Source: Chrysogorgia sp. JL179-B06 (lineage: Eukaryota > Cnidaria > Anthozoa > Scleralcyonacea > Chrysogorgiidae). Taken from it: a stretch of DNA of 64,000 nt. A program made the translations under genes and the position numbers. The stretch is from assembly GCA_035772405.1 (NCBI GenBank), contig JAYKKM010000032.1:2875001-2939000 (forward strand), read 5' to 3'. This document shows positions 22,001 to 31,000 of this stretch, piece after piece; position 1 is the first letter of the stretch; the number at the start of each line of letters is the position of its first letter. The notes beneath the pieces are model-generated. The model made no database searches and was not told where the DNA came from. It worked only from the letters and a program-made list of their open reading frames with translations.

Positions 22001-25000
22001 TGAAAAATAACATTTATGTTATGCGGATCCTGCAGTTGCAAATCCATTTGTCTCGAAAACATCAGCCAAATGATCTAAATGAATTTTTCGAAGCCAAATG
22101 GGGCTAATCATCTTTATTCTTTACTTTGTTTAAATTCTTCCATCTTTAGCTGTCCACTCTGAGGTTTGGAACAAGGATGAAGAGCGTATTTTGCGAGCCT
22201 GCAGTAAACGAAGTTTACGATCCAGTGAAGCAATGCAAGCAGTACGAAACAGAAATAAAGTTCCTAAAAAATGAGTTGGCGATGCACGACACATTGACCA
22301 ACAGAAGTCAAGTAGTATACGAACCATTATCAGAAACACAACATAAAGAGTTGAAGCAACAAGTTGAAAAGTTCCTCACACGAGAAATATCTGAGATTGA
22401 GATTGTTAATATTCGGCAAATTAAGGAAATGTTAGAGATGTTTCGAGATATCGTTGGTACAATCGAGTACGAGACAGAAAAACGGCTTCGAGAAAAATAC
22501 GTTCTTCAGGAAGTGAGCGATAGTCATGAAATTAATGGTAAGATAACAGGGATTCGATTGCAATATATTTCCAGATAATCAGGTCTAATTAAACACTTTA
22601 CCATCGTCTCGTGTTTTAAACCCGATAAAACACTGCTGCTCTTTTATTAAGTGTGAGATATTCTTTCTCACCTCTCATTGTCATTCCAAGCTCAGCACCA
22701 TATACCGTACTATTTTTCTGGGTTTTTTCGCAGAAAGCGGAATTGCTGCAAATATTAGTCAAGATCCGAAACTTGTGGGCGAACCAGACGGTCGGGGATT
22801 CGGTGTCGGGTTAGCTTCGGGACCATTGAAATCTAACGTAGCAGTTTTAATGACCACTCGTGGGAAGTTAAAAAGCCGTCGTGGGAAGGATGTCGGAGAG
22901 ACGGGAGAGCAAAAACGAATGGACCCTCAAGGGCACGATGGCGAGTTAAGAAGTACTGGGACTGCTGGAACAAGAGATGGCGAGCAGCAAAGTCCTGGAC
23001 CACGTCCCTCAACTCCTCCTTCAAAGTCTGAAGCATTCATAGAATTTAAACAGGAAAAAGGAAGTGAGATCAGCCGAATATTCAACGAGAATAAAGGTAA
23101 TATTTAACAATTATTGGATGAGGTGAAGCATAATATCGAGAATTATCAAGGTTGAGGTTTGTGTTATCTGCCGAAGCCTAAGGCTGAGATATCATGCGAA
23201 AACCGAATACAATAATTGTTTTATTATGCATAAGAAGTGCTAAAGCAATGCGTTTGGCAAATCTTCGCGAAGAACTCGCCATTTCCCCATTTTCTTTCGC
23301 CTTAAACAAGCTTGCAACAGCAAGCTAGCAACAAGATAGTGGAATAATGATGCATAACTACACTTTTTGAACCATAATATTGGAACATTGACGTCACATG
23401 AAGCTGATGTCACGAATTAGCTGTATGCCAACAGCCAATCAAAATCGAAATAGAGTAGAGAATGCCTTATAATATCGTTTAGGTTGCATTGTTTGCACAG
23501 CATAAGATACTGTCGGCGAGATCTTGAGGGCTTGTCTTGGACCTCATATACGTCATATTCGGCCAGCTATCGTGACATGTTGATAAGATCGCTAGGTATT
23601 CGAGAAGTGATCGCGTTAGATCGTGCGTTATCAACAAAGCGCCAACTGTACTGTTAACATGTGAAGGAAGAGCAAAGAAGCAAGCCATCTATCGCTCTCT
23701 TAAAGGTAAGCGTATTACATATTTTATCTATATTTTATGTCTTTGGTGATCATTTTACTTTCCTATTGATGTTCGTTCAAAATTATCATAAACTGCGCGG
23801 GTATACACTAGAACCAGCGAAGTGTGTCGAAGACGTTTGAGTTAACTATTTATGGTGTTAATTATGTATCAGTCAATTCCAGCTGTGCCCATCCCCCCGG
23901 ACCAACCCCAGGGAATTAGACATTTGTGGGGAAGTGTCCATGTCCCCACCCTGGGAATAGACCTAGTGTGCCAAGGCCCCACCCCTGGGCAAAAATCTCT
24001 GGTCTAACACATATTATTGCCGGTTAGGAAATTTAATGCGAAAATTCAACTTCTACAACAACAAGAATATGAAATATTTTTAATAACAGTAATTCATTCA
24101 AAGCTTGAAGATTTTTGAGTGTTTCAATTTTGTGCAACATGGCTACAAATCACAGTCTTCATAATATCAATAAATCACGATTAAAATGTCTATTTACGGT
24201 ATTATTATGACTTGACAACATATTTGTTCGAACGACCACGACGTTTTTCGGTTCGGCGAGTTCAAGTACAACTTTTTAATATTTAAATACCAGTAAAAAT
24301 ACCAGTCAATTTTCCTAAAGAATGGGCAACCAACCATTCTCAAACAAAATCAATCTGTTTTCCTTTGAATTGATCAAAATAGTAAGTGCGAATGCAGGCC
24401 AAAAGGAACGCAGGCTCTGGGTACGAGATTGGTGCGAATGGGGAATGGTCTAAGCAGTTCAGTGGTTCCAAGTCCCCACCCCTGGGATTAGCAAAAATGG
24501 CCCAAGCCCGGGGGGGGGGGGGGGATGGGCACAGCTGGAATTGACTGATACATTAAACGCTATAACTATATAATCAGACTTCGTTGAATCATTTGGTAGT
24601 GTCTGTTACCATAAGCGGAAAACCAAGATACACAGTACATTTTATTGAATGGATTATTTATCGTATATATTATTTCGCACAGAACACAGAAGTTACAAGT
24701 CTAGTGTCTGTTTTATTTCTGATGACTTGTTTTAATATCTTAATATTTTAGATCTGACGCATCTGGAAATTGTTTATATAGCTCTGTGTCCTTAGCAATG
24801 GTAGGAGATAATTCTCTTGTTGAAAGTCTGAGGGTTATGGTATCCATTGATTTTTTTAAATTCAAATTGTTATTATAATCATCTCATTTAATTCCATCTA
24901 TGAAAAGCAAAAGGAGCTTCACATACCTTCTCCTTTATTGTATTGTATTGTATTGTATTGTATTGTATTGTATTGTATTGTATTGTATTGTATTGTATTG

Positions 25001-28000
25001 TATTGTATGTAAGGAGAACTGAAGGTATGTACTAGTATAAACAAACTTTTTCCTTTGTCCGTTTTGTTCGAAAGTTTGGATTTTGGTACATCTGGAGGGA
25101 AATTCGAAGCCATTTCCAATTCTGAGGATAAAAAATGGGCTAGCTTTCTCTAGGTCTTTCGTTCTCTCTTCTGTCACAAATAGAAATATTACTTTTTTCT
25201 ATCCCGACTGTGGAGAACGTTTAAGTTATCTGATGATCTACACTGTATACACTGTATATTGTTTAGTTTTGACTTTTGAAGGTAATGTTATTGCTGCTGA
25301 AGTATTTAAACCAAACCATTTTGTGCCAATTGTCTTTGGGGTTTCTCAGGCATCACAGATAGCTTCCAAACAAAGTCCAAAGCGGAGTTGTATAATGCTC
25401 CTGTTAGGGGCACTGGTAAGAGCTGGGGCACTGGTAAGGACATTGTTAGGGCACAGGGCACTGGTAAGAGTTATAGCAAGAAGGGCATCCAGGTGTCGTG
25501 GATCCCCTACAATGCCACAATCACCCAAAATGTGCGGGAGAAAGAAATTATTCTCAATGATTTGCCTAAAATATATATATATAAATATATTTGAAAAGAA
25601 ATAGATTTAATTTTCAATATTATTATACATGTGATATTTTGAAAAATTTGACACTGTACCTACATGTAGTTGAGTGAAAATGTCCTAGTTGAAGTGTTGG
25701 CAGCATTGCCGGCACAAACTTGCAAAGCCAAAAATATTGAATGGGTCTGACGTGATCTTTAGTATGATGCTGACATGAAGTAAACTTCTAATTAATAATT
25801 CACTGCACAGATTATGAATTTCTTCTCTTGAAGATGTAAATTCTGTTGAACTGTTGAATTACAAATTTAATTGTAAGCAGAAAATATATGAATATTATCT
25901 ACACTGCATCTTATGGAAATATAACTAATTTACTGCTTTGAGATAATATAATCATATTTTGACCAAAATATGTATTTAAAATGATCAGATACCCCGTTTA
26001 AAAATTTTGATTTAAGACCGTTATATTTTGCTCTCAAAATTCAGGAAATGCAGTTTACCCAAAATTCAAATATTTTCCAAGGGCCCCCTAGAAGTGTGTC
26101 ATCACTTTTGTCTGATATGTTCCCAAATTGGACGCCGTATTTCAGAATCCTGGCCACTAACATTTCTTCTTTTTTACTTGTTTCTACTGTTTGATGGCTG
26201 GCTGACATGGCTGTCCATGTCGGAATCACTATTACTTAGTGTTTCTAGGCATACCTGATGCATTTTGATATACGCCGAAACAGCCAAATTTCTTGTTTCC
26301 GTACAACTTATACTTTACAGCTGCGATTGCTTGGTCCCCCCTATGTCTTGGTCCCCCCCTTAATCACCACTATGGTGATTTTCTAGCTAGGACTTATCCC
26401 CGCATAAACTATCCAGGCTTTGTATAACCAGCCCGAGATGTTTTATGTACATGTGAACTTTACAAGTTCACTTCAAATGAAATTTGGGGGCATGTTTATG
26501 ATCATGCTATATTTTGGAAACAACCCATATAAAAATGTATGTATAGTATGTGCCATGTTCAAATTAGCAACACATTTATAAAATGATTTATAATAACTAT
26601 CAATTTATTTGTGTCTGTGCTTTTTATGCATTTTCATGCATTGCTCCTTAAGTCTACATGGTCTATCCTTAATAGCGGTAGTCACATGTACGCAATGCGC
26701 GTACCTATTTTTAGGTTAAGCAACGACGTGCGTTAACTCGGGCTACTGAGCATAAATTCGCAGGATAAGTCAATTCACAAAACAGTGTCTTCTGATAAAA
26801 AAAGTATTAGGTTTTTAGATCTTAAACCTGAACTAGGTTTTCTAGGGACAGGAACCACTCTTATGATGATTCTGAATGTAACGTATTGTCATTTTCAATT
26901 TGCCAAAAGTATGTTACTGGTAATTTCTTGTGCAACATTTGCGTTACCAGGACATTTTTTGTGATGTGTTTAAAATTTTGAAGCCAACCGGCGGTCTTAT
27001 TAGAGGTCCCGTCCCAATCCAATATCCTATACAAAAACAAATATTTAGGTAACCCAAGCTGGGAGGAAGATCTTGAAATAATTTCGGGGAGTTTGAAAAG
27101 CCAAAAAATATTAAGAAATGTCAGTTTGAAAACTCATGACGCTGATTAAATGAAGGCAAATGCAAACATATATATCGCAAAATTTTTAGGTCAACACTTC
27201 TTTCTCCTATTGAACGTAGATAGTTTACAGATTTTACGAACTGTTTTACACGAGTTTAGCCTTCAGGCAAGACCTGTAATTATCAACAGAACCATTCCAT
27301 AAATATCACATTTTGAGATTGGGAAAAGGGCAGTAAGTTTCAATGAATTGATTCAATTTTAGCTGTCAATAAACACATGTATGCATATCTATTTTTAAGA
27401 GCAATAGTATACATGTAGCTGTGCTGGTATGCATCGAAACGACATGGACGACATGTTTTAACGCATATATGTAGTTATTTTCCCTACATTTTTTGTTTCG
27501 TTTTGTTTGGTGAAACACTGGTCTTTTTTCAAATAAGGACGGGAATGGCTAACCATGCGCAGATCGCAATGAGTTTCACAATCCCAATACACCAGGGGGT
27601 AGGGGTCGATGCGATCGAGACTATTGATATTTAACAATAACGGTTAGTACGTTTCTTGTTCATGTTTGCTGTCGATTTTCGTCATCTCACTGTGCAGTGA
27701 CCGGCATCACAATTGTTGCGCTGAAATAGACATTATACCAACTGAAACACCTATCGTGAATCCTATACTGCTAGTTTCTCCTTTGCGTCTGCAATCATTT
27801 TCCATTGATCAATTAGCACCTTATTGTTGTAGTTTGTGCAGAATTTTTAGGTGTAAAAACTACATTGCTGCAGGCAGACTGTTTTCTCAGGTATTTTTTC
27901 GGTGACCTATTATCAAATCTTAACCATATATTTTAATAATAAAAAACCTCATAGAATGTGTAGAATTGAAGAGAAATTGTACTGTTGCATTGATATATTA

Positions 28001-31000
28001 AAGGAGTTGCGGACGTACGGGAGCTTTTATGTATATAATATCACGATCTCCTCGGAATCCTTTGTTTTACACAAGTGAAAAGCAAACAGTAGCCTGTAAT
28101 GATATTGCAATTACTTTCGGTTTCAGGCACCTTCCAACGAGGGTCCCTTCCTCGTGTTGTTGTCAGTTTCAGTGTTATCCGTTATAATATGTCTATTGTT
28201 GTAACTGGTAATATTCGAAGATCATTGACCTCTTTCATAATGGCGACAATTTAAATATGACTTTATGTGCATCTTAATTACTCGGGTTAGCCGAGTCTAG
28301 GTTCCAGTGGCTTTCCTGTATTTTTTTTATTTTTATTATTTTTCGTGTCGACAAATTGCAATTATTACCGGGGGGGGGGGGTAGGGTGGCGAGAGGCTGG
28401 CTGCTATCCATCTTATGCGCCATCTTCTTTATGCGCCATCTTCTTTGGTCACTATTGCTCGAGTGTTCGCTCAAACTATCCAAAGAAATATTGTAAATTT
28501 GTGTCAAGATTCATAAGGAATGTGGCTGGCAAGTATCTTTATCATAAACACGCTCACAATGTGTCAATGCTTAATACAATCGCACACGCCGATCGCGGTA
28601 GACCCACACTAAAGATGACGAGCGATTTTGGAACGGGTTGGTCCGTGATCTCAATGAATTTACAATAAAACTAAGTAAGCTAGCAAAATAAACTTTACGT
28701 ATGTTATAGACAGATAAATTATATTTCTTTCAAGGTAATATAGAGCTTGTACGCTTCATTATTTCTCAAGAAAACGTTCGAAGTAAACGGCTTAAAATAC
28801 GACAGACTTATTCAAATTAGCGGCAATATTGTTTATTTTGGACATGTTTGTTTTTCAGCTTTTTTTAGGAAAACTAAGTAAGCTACAACAATAAGCTATA
28901 CGTATGCTTTAGACAGATAAATTATCTTTCTTTTAAGGTATAATAGACCACCTTGTAAAGCTTACTTTTTCTCAACAAAACGTTCGAAGAGCGCCTTATA
29001 ATATATATGCAAAAATATAATTTGGCCGCCATCTTCAAAAACTGAAACAGCATGCATCGCAATTTTAATAACCCGAAACGTCGAACGTTTTCTTGACAAA
29101 TAATCAACCCTACAAGCTCTCTTATACCTTAAAACAAAGATAATTTATCTGTCAACAATATACGTAAACGTTATTGTGCTACCTTACTTAGTTTTTTTTA
29201 AAGCGCTGTCATATTCCGTGTTTGTTGTTTATCATGATCAAGCGCGGGGTTTCCACTGAGCGCTTCGAAAACATTTATTATTACATCAGAAATTTAAATT
29301 TTAAAAGTACTTCTACATGCTCATACAATTTAATACTTTCCAAAATCATTCAAATGACTTCTTTCTTCACTTCTGTTAACTGTTCTGAGGTAACTGTAAT
29401 ATTTTTTTATATTAAAAAGCTTTGTTGCCTGTGTTGTTTATTGCTATGTCTATATACAAAATATTAGTCGATGCTATTAAATCTCGATTAAATCAACAGT
29501 TTATTGTTTCATATGCATCCAAAATGTTGTGGGTTATCAGTAAGTCTGTATCGATATTTGTTCATATTATGCGAATGTTTACAAATGAACATATAGTGTA
29601 TAAGGGCCTGTTCATATGAGCCCGGTAACCGGGCTGGCCCGCTTAGCGGGATAAAATTCTCTTGCGTTCATATGGTTGTTTTCGTCCCGCCTACCGGGAT
29701 AAAGATTTGGCGCGAAATATTGAAAACATGGCGCCCTTTAAACATTCGCTCGTGCTTCTCGTTGTTGTGAACATTACAACTCTTCTATCATTACTCATGC
29801 AATTGCATGGCCTTATTTTGATTTTGAAAATTCACGAAGCGAAACGTAATAATGCTATCCTGGCCATTCTTTCGCGAAATTTTTTTTGCTGTTTCTTGCT
29901 CGTCCTTTGTCAGTTTATCAAAACTATTAGGTAGTGGAACAACACGGATAGGCCCAAACAGAGAAACATCAGCTTCCATGTAAATATTGGCCATCGACAA
30001 TCGCATTTCTTTGTACTGAATCGGCCTGTCTGCATCGAAATCAATACTTTTATACGACATCCGGCTTTTATATTCCAGTAAGGAATCAATCAGGTGTTCT
30101 ATCATGGCCGAATCCCAACGAAAATGTTTCCTTTGATGCAAATATGACGAAGGATCAGCCATTTTTTATTCTCGAGGCCGCGTTTTTTTTGGTCAGCAAT
30201 TTTCTTCGCATGCGCATTTGAAAATTTTTCATCCCGGTAAGCGGGACAGAGTGTTCATATGGGAAAATTTCCAGCCCGGCTGCCCATATGAACGCAACGG
30301 ATTTTTTAATAGGAAAATAACTATGAGCCGGGATCTCGGCAAGCGGGCCAGCCCGGTTACCGGGCTCATATGAACAGGCCCTAAATCTCTGACACCCATG
30401 TACCAACTATCAAAATCAAAGAGTAAATAGTTAGTTATTGTTTGTTGGTTTACCAATGACGCCTGTCCAGCCATGTACTTTCCATTGTCACTATTATTAC
30501 TTGGTCTGCACAGCCAGATACAAACTTTCAAACTGATTTTTGGCTACTGTAGCTGTACATAGTAATTAGTCCTGATATTATAGATGAGGCAGACTAGCCC
30601 ACTTGCCAGACTGACTCACAAGCACATCATTTGCCAACTGCTACTTGGTCTGTACAGCCAGATACATACCTTTTGAACTGATTTTTAGCCTTGACTGCAT
30701 GGAGGCAAGTTGGCTCACCAACCAAGACAGTAATCTGTCTTGATGAATTATAAAACTGCTAATAAATCAAATAATAAATGAGCCATCCTGTTTGCTGACC
30801 CAATTCAGTTCTAGCCAGCCAGCCTGGTAAGGAAGCCTTTGCTCATGTAATAACAATTCATCTGGCCAGTCTGGCAAACAAGTTCAGTTTGAGCAAGCAT
30901 TAAAATAATTAAATCGGTTAATCTTTTTCTCAGTGTATATGGCATAGCAGTAAACCAAACCATTTAGCTGGCAGTATCAAGGTGTCATAAGCTAAACAGC

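Noticed and set aside
25083..25604. 173-codon plus frame in KIF9 intron 4
   Set aside because: No domain; low-complexity repeats of a GGGCACTGGTAAG word; no need for an exon between KIF9 exons 4 and 5.
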